Shown: piece by piece, positions 47,030 through 57,188 of the stretch
How positions within the stretch are numbered: position 1 is the first letter of the stretch
How the letters are laid out: each line of letters starts with the position of its first letter
Assembly: GCA_038049695.1 (NCBI GenBank)
Contig: CP142451.1
Span: forward strand, 66,779,501-66,843,500
Direction: 5' to 3'
Source of the DNA: Cinnamomum chago
Lineage: Eukaryota; Streptophyta; Magnoliopsida; Laurales; Lauraceae
Length of the DNA: 64,000 nt
Position numbers and translations under genes: made by a program
Notes under the pieces: model-generated
The model's database searches: none
What the model saw: only the letters and a program-made list of their open reading frames with translations
Told to the model about the DNA's origin: nothing

Positions 47030-48887
47030 TTACAGAGGATGCTCTTCACTCGCTTAGCTCGGCTTAAACCTCAAATTCTTAGAGGACAAAGACCAAAAGG
47101 AGGTCCTATGTCCAATAAAAAGCTAAGAAGACGGGCTGAAAAACCGCGTCTAAGCCATAGAGGAGGAAAAGGAGAAAGACCTTGGGGGGAGGGGGCCACA
47201 TAATGGGAGGAGTTACAAGTTTTAATTTATCATTTTTGTAACTCCTTTTTCTTGGCTTCTGATTGGCCAGTGGAGAATTAAGAACCTTTAATCGCCTTTA
47301 AGCTCCATGATTGGAGGAGTTAAATGGTTTAATGTCACTTTTGTAACTCCCATTTGCTCGCTTCTGATTGGGCCATCCGAAATAATGAGTTAATGACGAC
47401 ATTAATTTTTCATAAAACGGGTCATTTAACTGCATCAAGTGGTCGTTGAGGCGCTTGAAGAGTCACGGAACGTGCCGTGTCTTTTGGAATTCTTCTTATG
47501 ATGGTCGTCGATGGATCATAATGCTGATCGTTGTCGGAAGACCATGCAACTTTAGACATTGATTGCTACAAGTGGGTCGGTGCCATCTGTCTTGTCAATC
47601 GATTTTTCGATCGATCAAGCAGAAAGTGTGTTTTCTTGGTCAACCGATTGGCGATTTCGCAACGATCAATGATGATTTCATGCTCTTGACTGCGGATCCA
47701 TGTGTTAACGAAGATTGACGGATTTTGGGCCTCAAAAGTCAGAATTTTAGAAAACCACAGGGGTCGGACATCTCGAAACGCGAAAAAGGACAAAAAAGGG
47801 TCATTCGGCGAAAATCCGGCGACCCAGATTTCCAAGTTTGCAGGCGATAATGCACCAGCGACCCTGGGGGATTTTTCCCCTTTTGGTCGCCAATTTTCAG
47901 TCGTCTTTCCAGTTTTTCCGATTCTTTTTTCTTCGGTATTTTTCCTTCCATTTTTGTATATGTATTGGTCTGATTTCCCTGCAGAAAACTTGACAAGAAG
48001 CCTTGTATATAGGAAAGAAAAGTTTCCGATTTTCCGGGAAAGTTGAAGACTTTGTCGCGAAGAGTAACAAATTCGCCGTCAGAAGCCAAAACTGGGTCAA
48101 ACGATGTCGGAATGACCTGAGATTTGAGGTGAAGCCTCTTGATCAATAAATAAGACCAACCATAGGCTTTTGTTTATGTTTTGAAGCCGTGTGGGGTCAT
48201 GTCGCCAGTAAACTTGATTTTGTTGTGAGGAAGATGCCGCACTTTGATGTACGGTCAACCGATGCCCGATTAGCTTGAAATTTTATAGAGAGCCTATTGG
48301 AGTCATTTTGAGACGATCCATTAGCTCCGATTTGGAGATCATGGTCTTGGGGAGCTTCACCGCCAGGAGGCCTGATTTGGCTTCTGAGAGTCAAAGTCCG
48401 GTCAAATGTTGTCGAAATGACCTGAAATTTGATATATATAACCTTTTGGAAGCCTTTCAAAGTCACCCATGTGCTTTGTTTGATGAGTGATGGCCTTGGT
48501 GGTTCTCGCTGCCGGGAGGCTTGATTTTGCTACTCGAGGGTTGATGTAGGTCAAACGTTGTCGGTTTGACCTGAAACTTGACATAGAGCCTTTTAGAGGT
48601 ATTTTGGGACCATGCATAGGCTCAGATCGAAGATTTGATGTCTTCGACGATGTCGTCCCAATGGGCTCTTGTTCAGCTGCTGGAGGAGTGAAGTTAGGCC
48701 AAATAATACTGAAATGGCCCGAAACTTCATGTGTACTCTTCTTTTGGCTATTTTGAAGAATCTTGTAGTTTTTGTTTGATTCTTACAAGATTTGACGCTT
48801 GAAGTAGCATTGCCTATTTGTGGTAAGATGCAACTTCATGTAGCTACTTGATGTTGAAGACGCAAAGTGACATTTTTGGTGTCAACA
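47030..48887 (-). repeat. Reversed Tat-type LTR H
   Basis: Its 5' end on the minus strand is TGTTGACACCAAAAATGTCA (48868-48887), the same 20 bases as the start of the Tat element D LTR. Similarity continues to about 47030, with roughly a quarter to a third of bases differing, so it is a sister family. Five 23-bp palindromes lie at 48697, 48549, 48400, 48253 and 48095. No internal Tat sequence is attached. The left boundary and TSD are unclear. Confidence 0.8.
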
Positions 48888-49769
48888 GCCTCCGGGCATC
48901 CGGGCTGGCGTCCGGCCGCCAAAACTCACCCGACCTGGGTGAGGTCTGCCTCGATCCGCATTTTGAAAGGTTTTTTATCCAAAAACCTATAAATAAAATC
49001 CTAAACTCATTCTCAACATGATTAACATCTAGGGAGAAGATCTGGAGGCTGGTTTAGGGAGCTTTGGAAGAGCGTCAATGGGGATTTCGACAGAGATTCT
49101 TCATCAACCTCTCGCCATGCGCAACTAACTCTCCATCTTAGGGTTGCGATGAAGCCCTAATTGTGTGTTTTTGATGAGGTATAGGTTCTAGGGTTTTACT
49201 AAGAACGCTATTTGGTTATATGACATGATGTTATCCATTGATTGTATTTTATTAATGCAATATCTCTGTCTTTGGTATTTTAATCTTGTAGATTCGAATA
49301 CTAGTCATATAACGATGCTTGAATGAATGTGTTGTTAGATCTAAGATAATTTATGCCATGGGGATAGGTTATGCCCCGATCTACATCCACAGCCCTTATT
49401 TATTGACTCTATGAAGGTTTGTAACCAGAACGAGTCTTTTTAACATTGATACTGAAATCTTAGGTCTATACTTGCCATTGTGCGAGGTTAGAGTGGATTC
49501 GTACCCAGAGATCTTTTCTTTGATTAAATCAAAACCTCGTATTTTAATTTGTTAATTTAGGAAGCAAACGAATACTTCGTTTTCTAATAGGATTAGTTTA
49601 GGAATCAACACTTTGTCTTCTATTAGGATTAGTTAAGGAATTTAGAAACCAACACAACTTACTTTTTGTCTCAGTGGATACGATACTCGGTTAACATCTT
49701 TGCTTTTGCGAGTAGAGATAGTAGTGAAGGATCATTTATATTTGAAAACCTTGTTTTGGGACTATCACA
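48888..49769 (+). mobile_element. LTR-like fragment, unclassified
   Basis: It ends in TTTTGGGACTATCACA (49754-49769). Before that it has CTCAGTGGATACGATACTCG (about 49670), a pattern common near the 3' ends of long plant LTRs such as Athila-type ones. The start is a GC-rich CCGG-bearing stretch. No coding sequence is visible and no 5' end or TSD is found. Confidence 0.4.
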
Positions 49770-50020
49770 AGCTGATAATAAGATAGGCCCTTCCATGATC
49801 TAAACTCACATCTTTTTTATGATCCTAACCCTTAGCTGGACTTCTGAGGAAAAGAATAAGATGATTAGTTATAATTTTTATGCATAAGGTGCAAGTGAGG
49901 CATGATGCAAACTGATCATACATAGGCCAATTTGACCTTGACATGGGCTAAAGTCAAGCCAGTTTGTTAATCATGACCATTTGATTTGATGGCTAAGGAA
50001 AAGAAGTAGGTAGCTAAGAG
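49770..50020. other. Unassigned spacer
   Basis: Nothing recognisable except the 5-bp TSD of the following solo LTR at 50016-50020. Confidence 0.6.
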
Positions 50021-51609
50021 TGTTAGATTGTATGTCCTCAATCCATTAGATAATGTGAATAAATTGATTTATCCCATTAATTAATTTACATTTTCATGCT
50101 TTATTCATGTGATGAATGGTATTTTATTATATGTTTGCACATAACTAATACAAAATGACATGATGGTTCATGAGATGAATGAGAACCCACAAGTATATTA
50201 AATGTAATCCATGTGTGTGGATGAGATTCACATATAGGAGATATGAATCACAAATCTTATACTTGAAGTATTTTCACAACCAATGATGAGATTGGGCATC
50301 TCATCTGAAAAGTTTGTAGCACTGCGCTTACTATGAGATAGTGTGATTTTTCTTAATCATCAGAGTATAAGACTCTGGATTGTTGTGCTAATACATTGAA
50401 TGTACTGAATGACCATTAGTAGCACCTCATGCAAATCTATCTTTGATTTAAGGACTAATCTCATAAATCCCAAGCAATAGTTTCTTAATCCTGAGAGATT
50501 AATGGACTCAAGTTTTTACTGAGCATTTACTTTGAGTCACCAATGAGTGGGGTCAACTATAGGTCAACACCTCGGTTCTTGGGTACGTGGTAGTGGGGCT
50601 ATGAGAATATATAATTCTCAAGATGGAATCTATCTTTTAAAAAAGAAATATCCCTCATGCCAATTAATGAAATTTATCATTGGTAAGTGCGCACCCATCT
50701 TGAATAAGAATTGATCAAATGGTACCGATGATTACTGTGATTAACTGGGTTACAAGTATAATAAGATATAGATCCAATTTGGCTGGACATAATAATTCCA
50801 GTGGATACATGGATATAATTGATGGAGGGGCCTACTTGCAGTAATTGAGTGGATTATGGTCTTCTTGTTATTATTCCTAAGATTGGAGTGTAATTGCATT
50901 TATATAGTGGACTTCTTTGCAATTAATTGTGGGGCTGAAGTTCACATGAGATGTGGGGTCCAAATTTTCAGTTGGAGCCAGATTCTAAGGAATCCTTAGG
51001 GATTCTCATGCTAGCCCTAATAAGAGAAGGTTACTAATCCAATTGGAACTCTTAAAGAAAAGAGGGGTAAGACATATACTAAGAATAGAAGTGAGACTTC
51101 TAATTCTGGACAAAGAGGATGTGCTCCATAAACTATAAATAAGAGGAGAGGGTTAGATATCTCTCTACACAATCTCATAAGCCTCTCTCTTCTTCCTCCT
51201 CTTCTCTCCTCTGGTTTCTTTCTAGAGTGCTAGGGTTTTTTTTCTTCTTCGTAATTATACCACCATTCTCTTTGGGAAGTTCTCTACAAGAGGGTCATAG
51301 CGTGGAAGAACACAAAGGCTAAGAAGATCAAATCTGTGAAAGGGTTTCATAGAATCAAGTTTTCAAGTTCTCGATTTGAGCACAACCAAGCTCTTAAGTT
51401 ATAGATCTACCATCTATTTCCTTTTAGTAGATCTTCTAGTTTGTGCTTCATTTTCTTGATCTGTCTTCTTAATAGATCTTTGATCTTAATGCATGGGATT
51501 AGGGTTTTAGATCTTGGGATTGGGTTCTTGGCCTTCTGGGTGTTTGATCCCTGAATTAAGTGGGTCAAAAGTTTTTGAAACCCATCTAGAAGGCCACCTT
51601 CTTCCAACA
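50021..51609 (+). mobile_element. Solo Copia LTR J, related to Copia A
   Basis: Starts TGTTAGATTGTATGTCCTCA and ends CTTCTTCCAACA, with a perfect TSD AAGAG (50016-50020 and 51610-51614); 1589 bp. It is collinear with the 3' LTR of Copia A (shared phrases include GATGAATGG, GAGATTGGGCATCTCATCTG and AAGTGGGTCAAAA) but is clearly more diverged. No internal region. Confidence 0.92.
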
Positions 51610-51614
51610 AAGAG

Positions 51615-53596
51615 TCTTATCTTTAGTACCATTCACTCCTAGTTCCCTCATAATTAGATAATATAGAGAATCCGACAATCTGAGGGTCTGATCAACGTCA
51701 TTCTTTTCACTTCTACCTTGAGCAGTTAAGGGTATGTAATGGTCGGATGGTAAGGAGTGTGTAAGCTGCTGACGCTTCTTTTTTATTTTGGGTATGGTAA
51801 GTACTCGCATGCGCGTGCGCACACACACTCAGCAAGTCCCTCACCATCAGCGCTACAGCTTGGGATGATCCCTTATTGTTTTTGTGGAAGGGAGGTGCCT
51901 CACCAAGCAAACCAAAATGCTTGAGTTAGAGTTCCTATATAAAGGTGGTTACCAATGAGGAATTTAACAAGGCCCCTTTAAAAGCTTTTAGGCTTATTTA
52001 TTATTAGAATAACTTTCTCCTTCAAGCAGATTGTATGTACATTCCAACTTTATGGGGCCCAGTGGGGCATGCCTTTCATCATTGCAACTCCTTTCGCAAT
52101 CTTTATCACCCAATGATCTGGCATCTTGCCCAATTTTACGTTTGAATTGAATCTCAAAATGAATCCTCAAGTTTAAGATCATGGGCCCTCAAGGCTGTTA
52201 AATCAAGGACTATGATAATTTGATAGAGCAGATCACCTCCGCCAAGCATCGATGCTCATGTTATCATGAGCATCGCACCTAGTGGGCCCACTAATGATCC
52301 ATCCGAGTGGTCCATAAAACAAGGGCCTCACCTGTTAATCATCAATCCCAAGTTTGGTGCCCAAATGGACTGAACCATTGAATTGACTCTGCACTCATTT
52401 GGGTGGTACAAACTTGTAGGTCGTTGATCAAGTGTTTTAGATGATGATCTGGGCCCCCATCCCTCTTTATCGTGGGCCCCATGAACATTGGTGCTCAGTA
52501 CAGGAGCACCCTTTTTTTATGACGTATCCATAGGGAGACTTTTCCCTCTATCTTGTCCTGAATGCATCCAAGTAGGCTCCACGACCTTGACCGCATAAAC
52601 CCACTATGAAGTCTGCTCTGGGTGGAAAATCTTCATTACTATTCTGAATGCCGTTTAGAATTAGCTTCTTGATATGATGAACCGTTAAAGGAAGGGGTGA
52701 GAAAAGAATATTAATTACCATGGCAAGAAGTTGAGTGAAGTTGTGGGGCCTACTTGGGACTGATTAAATGGACGTTTTTGGTCCGGACCTCACTATTGCC
52801 TTATAGACTGTAAGTTGGATCCCCCCCCACCCCACCCCCCCCCCCCCCCCCCCCCCCCGCCCGGGCCTACTTGGGACTGATTAAATGGACGTTTTTGGTC
52901 CGGACCTCACTATTGCCTTATAGACTGTAAGTTGGATCTCCCCCCCCCCCCCCCGGGCCCGTCGGCTGAAGATGGACCTTCTTTTTCTTTCAATAGTTAA
53001 AGAGGCCTGGAATGGGCCCATGCATGTTTAAAGGTCCCACCTGGAGTAAATAGGTTGGATCTGGGCCTGACTTGGGCTGACCCCTCAGAGACCTAACCGT
53101 GTAAATAATATCCTAGCAAATCATAAATAAATAAATAAGCGTATACTGGGGATGGAAATTAATAAAATGACCCCACCCAACTCAATTCAAAGGGTCAAGT
53201 CAGGTCTGAGATTAGTTAATGCATCAACTCTAACCCGAATCTGAGTGAAGAAAGTGTTCAGGTTGATAATTTCCACCCAACTACAAATGGGTAGGGTTCT
53301 GCTAATGGGCTGATAGCCATTTCCCTCCAAGGTAAACTTGAGCTACTCCCAAGTCCGACCTTGGGAGAATATATACTACATGGGGAAAAACGCTTCACGA
53401 AGCAATAGAAACAGTAGAGGGACTTATCAATGTCCAGTAAGGCTGCCCTGTGCGGCCTACAACTTAGTCCTTGCATGTCATGGAGACTAAATGGTCTAAA
53501 ATCACCTTGACTTCATCAGACTAAAATGGTTCTGTCATTGAATCTAAATGACCTTAAAATTGTCAAGATTTTCATTTGCAATCCATTCTATTTGCC
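51615..53596. other. Intergenic stretch without a gene
   Basis: Non-coding as far as I can see. It holds an 11-bp stem hairpin at 52250-52275, a (GCGT/CACA)-type alternating run near 51808-51830 and a duplicated segment with C tracts at 52747-52960. GGGCCCAC-type phrases suggest old transposon debris, but nothing can be named. Confidence 0.6.
52747..52960. repeat. Duplicated 75-bp segment joined by poly-C tracts
   Basis: The segment GGGCCTACTTGGGACTGATT...TTGGATC occurs at about 52746-52820 and again at about 52863-52938. Each copy is followed by long C tracts (about 52821-52858 and 52940-52953). The copies look nearly identical. Confidence 0.88.
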
Positions 53597-55206
53597 TAGA
53601 GATGTCAAAGGGGCCGTGCCTGTTTCATGATGGGTCGTGCCATGCCTTCCTGCCGGCGGTCTTCTCTTTAGTTTCAGTCTTACACTTTTGTTTCAGTCTT
53701 CTCTTTATTTTGGAAGATAGAACCCTCTATCAAAGATGCAAGTGGCATCTGTAATTTCAATAGTTCAATAGCCACTATATTATTTGTTGCATTATCTAAA
53801 GTTACAACTATAACTTTATCCTTAATATTATATTCATCTAGTTTTTCCAAAACAAGGGAACTTATTCCATTGCCATCGTGTGGCCATTCAAGTTTGCCAA
53901 AACTAATTATTCATTTATTAATAGTTCATTTTGCATCTATGTTATCATCTCCTCTAGATGACCATATATCTGTAGTTATTGTTGTTCTACTAGGAATGTC
54001 TGCAAAGTAATTTTTAATATTTTCCTACTCACTTTGCCATAGCCTAATAGCATCATTTCTAGAATTCTTTCTAAATTGTGGGCATAGATTATTTTGAACA
54101 TATTCTTCAAAAAACTCATTTTCAGCAAAAACAAATGGTAATTTAGCTAAGAGAATCATTTTAACAAGTAATTATCCAACAGTAATACCATTATAAGAAA
54201 AAAGCCCCAAACTACTACCACTAGTAGTAGAAACTTGGGTCTGTATCCTTGACCCCCATTCCCCTTGAGTCCCCGCAATATGTTTGGGTTCACATTTTTT
54301 CCTATGCCTAATCAAATGGCCGATACCCCCAGATGATTTGATAACATAAATCTTACCATAATATTTACGTTTAGCCTTAGGGACCTCCTTTCCATCTTCA
54401 ATTATCGTAATAATTTCATATGCTTGCCAAAGAATAGAAGTCCTAGCTCTTTTAGATGTTCTAGGGGAACTAGTAGGTTGTACTAGGACTTTTCCCCTAT
54501 TTCTTCCTCTTCCATTTGGACAAAATCGTCTTCTTCCCTAAATTAATGGAAGAAGATTGTGTGAGAATTCTTCTAAAAGATCATCCAGCCATATTTCGAA
54601 AATGAGATTTGAAAGCAAAAGTTATATAATAATAGTAATAGTGTTCTTTTTGTGATAATAATATAAGAAAGGGGAGAAGATGAGAGTTAATATAATATAT
54701 TATAGACTTGTAAATATGGGATCTCAAATTTTAATGATATTAATATCTCCAAAATTTTTATGGCCCCTTTAATCTTGTCTCTTGATGACTTGATCTTTTG
54801 GTCCTCCAAAAACTTCTTAGAGAGAGAGAGTTGATTGCTTTGAAAGAGAGAGTTAGAGAGTGTAGAGAGAGTAAGAGAGTTGCATGATTTTGTGAGAAAT
54901 GAGAATGGGAGGGTGAGACTATTTATATAGACTTTGTAAAATTAAAAAAGACACAAAATACCCCCGATATGACAATTTTATGGTTGCAGGGGGTAAAATG
55001 GTATTTTTAAAAGACAATAGTTGATTTTTACCGTTAGGCCCATCAGATGGGCCTTATGGGCCGTGTCGTGTCCAACTGGACTTCTCGTGCCAGGCACCTT
55101 GGCCCCATGGGCCGTGCCGTTGACCGTGTTGAGTCGGGCCATGGGTCATTGACTCCCGTGCTAGGCCGTGCCGTGCTGTGTCGGCCTAGCCCATTTGACG
55201 TCTCTA
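53597..55206 (-). mobile_element. hAT DNA transposon, internally deleted
   Basis: Terminal inverted repeats: TAGAGATGTCAAAGGGGCC at the left (53597) and GGCCTAGCCCATTTGACGTCTCTA-type sequence ending at 55206 on the right, matching the plant hAT consensus TAGAGATGTCAAATGGGCC. GGGCCGTGCC-rich subterminal DNA is on both sides. A decayed hAT transposase lies on the minus strand. At 1610 bp it is shorter than autonomous elements (usually 3-4 kb). I could not find an intact 8-bp TSD (TATTTGCC versus AATTATGA). Confidence 0.82.
53720..54545 (-). pseudogene. hAT transposase remnant with BED zinc finger
   Basis: Read on the minus strand, the N-terminal part resembles a BED finger: ILWQAYEIITIIEDGKEVPK, then GIGHLIRHRKKC with the late His/Cys ligands. 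The early cysteine pair is not kept (it reads RKYYGKIY). Next comes hAT core sequence: LLAKLPFVFAENEFFEEYVQ, NNLCPQFRKNS, RLWQSE, TITTDIWSSRGD, then VVTLDNATNN. The C-terminal hAT dimerisation part is missing, so only about a third of a full transposase is represented. Stop codons are present, including one between the acidic N-terminus (MEEEEIGEKS) and the BED part, and others in the core. The gene is dead. The start codon is not defined. Confidence 0.8.
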
Positions 55207-55414
55207 AATTATGACCTTCCTATGTCACCTTCTAAATGTGTGGATGATCCATCATGGGCCAAAATACAATAAGGTCATTCATAAATCATGTCATACCATC
55301 ATGGTCATTATCCGGATCAACTTAGCCCTAATGAATCTCTAGGATTAGATTAATGCGTTCTACTCATAAGAACAAAACACGCCATATATCATCATCATCA
55401 TCATAAGCAACATT
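55207..55414. other. Spacer, includes CAT/ATC microsatellite
   Basis: No gene. A short (ATC)n run lies at about 55389-55402. Confidence 0.6.
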
Positions 55415-56178
55415 TGTTAGTTTTAAGAAAAAGTTAGTTCAGCATGATGCATTGTCCTAGTTCAAGGAAAGTACCTTCAACAATCATACTATATCATTCT
55501 TATATAATGTATACAATATTAAGAAAACCAAATCCCAATATTTAATATTAAGAAACAAAATTGAAAACCACAAGAAGAAAGTTAAGCCACAAAGCTTGCA
55601 AATTAAATATTTTAATTCGTCCTAGTCATGACCTATGAGCTATGATGCCCAAATATGGCATCACTATATCATGGATATGGCAAGGACATAGATTTTCCAT
55701 ATAAAAAGTGATGTATTGAATATGAAATGTTGCCTATTTTGAAGTATCGATCTGGGTCTTATTGCTAGACTTACCCATCCCTTAGGATCAAGGTATAACT
55801 TGGATCTAATATGAATAATGTTCATTACAATATCTTAAGATGAAATTAAATAATACCTCCAAGATCCATGGCTTCTTAATTAGTTGAAAGATGGGGTTTA
55901 CAACTCTCTTCTACTTCCCTTTCTGCAAGTTTCAGTGATGGCTGTTTACAAGTATTTCAAGTGTAGAGAGTTACCCAAGGTATTCTCTTTTATAGGCTTT
56001 CCTAAAAGCATCCCTTCCATCAAGGGACACTAGGCATTATCTTTTCTTTAATAAGAGTGAATGAGGAAGAAGGAAAAAAAGGGAAGGCAAAAACTCATTC
56101 ATGCATACGTCCTTTCATATGGAGAGAGGAGAGAATATTTTTGTGGTCATGTGGACCACCTTAAATGGTGTTCCAACA
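55415..56178 (-). repeat. Probable 3' LTR of Copia L
   Basis: The minus-strand start TGTTGGAACACC (56178 leftward) directly follows purine-rich AAGTGGGAGAC. The proposed end CTAACA at 55415 gives 764 bp with TG...CA ends; the end position is a guess because no partner LTR is in the window. A minus-strand TATAAAAGAGAATACC near 55990 could be the promoter. Confidence 0.55.
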
Positions 56179-56644
56179 GTCTCCCACTTGGTCCATGTGA
56201 CCACATGCATATAACTCGAATTATTATTAGTTAGATAAAAATAATTTTAAAAGAAACTCAAAAATTAAAAAAGAAGACTTTTACTGGTGCACCACTTTGA
56301 AAAATAATTCTCATTCAACTTTAAAAATGCCATTCTTTAATTTGTGATTAGTCAAAAATACTAATGTGAATCGTTGCGGTCACATATCATTATTGATATA
56401 TTTCCTTCCACAATCACAACATCAATATTCTTCCCTAATCAAGTCTTTAACAAGGATTAAAATAGGATCTTAACACGATAATCTTATTTTAGCGGATACT
56501 TTAATGCCATAACCTTACATTCTCACTTTATCCACATTAATCACATGTGATGACAAAATAAAGTAGGAATGACGAAATCGTTTCTTTTAATGCGACTGTA
56601 ATGATAAAAGTACATGGTGTCAATTAAACATAAATATATAGATC

Positions 56645-56952
56645 CTAATAAGGTTGTTCATACAAGCTCATATTTAATACATATCCATTATAAACCATCA
56701 AAGGTAGTGGCTTCGTTAGTGGATCTGCAATCATGGGGTCTGATGGAGCCTCAACAATAGACACTAAATGATCTCGTACTTTCTTTTTAAAGACAAGATA
56801 TTTAACTTTCAAGTATTTAGATTTACTTGAACATTCGTCAATTTGGGAAAAATGACTCGCTGCATCATTATCGCAGTAAAATTTTAGAGGCTCGGAGATT
56901 TGATCCATCATCCTAAGTCTTGATATGAAATTACGCAACCACATAGCATGAC
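56645..56952 (-). pseudogene. Copia L RNase H, distal part
   Basis: Minus-strand reading: MWLRNFISRLRMMDQISEPL, KFYCDNDAASHFSQ, SKYLKVKYLVFKKKVRDHLV and MIADPLTKPLPL, the standard end of a Copia RNase H. Cut on the right by the solo LTR at 56954. Fossil. Confidence 0.88.
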
Positions 56953-56953
56953 A

Positions 56954-57153
56954 TGATCAGTCTACAAAATTAGGTCATTAGGTAATCATTTCATGAGCAT
57001 TTGTGGACTTAATTATATTTAATTGCATAGAATTGCACTTAATTTCATGATTACATGTATTTGGGGATATTTATGGGAAAATTTTCAAAATTCATTGAAT
57101 TGCATGACTTTTGTGAAATTAAGGTTTTCCATCTCATTTATCACCCCAAAATT

Positions 57154-57188
<35 letters not shown>

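Larger units (their letters stand above)
40860..47030 (+). mobile_element. Older Del/Tekay Ty3/Gypsy element F
   Basis: Parts: late gag with two zinc knuckles (CTYCGGSHHVRDCW and CYHCGDTGHKVCHC, about 41060-41170), protease 41440-41850, RT 42000-42800, RNase H 42950-43310, integrase 43590-44280, C-terminal tail to 44735 and again 46320-46440, then the start of a 3' LTR at 46481 (TGTAAGGTCCTCGACC). A Mutator-like element splits the tail. The left part of gag is missing from this window, where the Tat LTR ends, which suggests that the Tat element inserted here. The element has many breaks and is the oldest layer. The LTR part fades at about 47030 into a reversed Tat LTR. Confidence 0.85.

Noticed and set aside
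48888-48920. CCGG-rich start of the LTR-like fragment as a fourth palindrome cluster
   Set aside because: CCGGG and CCGGCC recur, but there is no regular TCGA-type perfect palindrome set, so I did not add it to the cluster finding.
46481-49769. The fragment at 48888-49769 as the rest of the element F LTR
   Set aside because: It lacks the landmarks of Del/Tekay LTRs (the CCCGGTTATTACCG direct repeats, the conserved hairpin and the GTCGCGACA end), so continuity could not be supported.
51615-53596. Host gene in the gene-free stretch
   Set aside because: Short frames only, no domain, no splice-site-bounded coding pattern.
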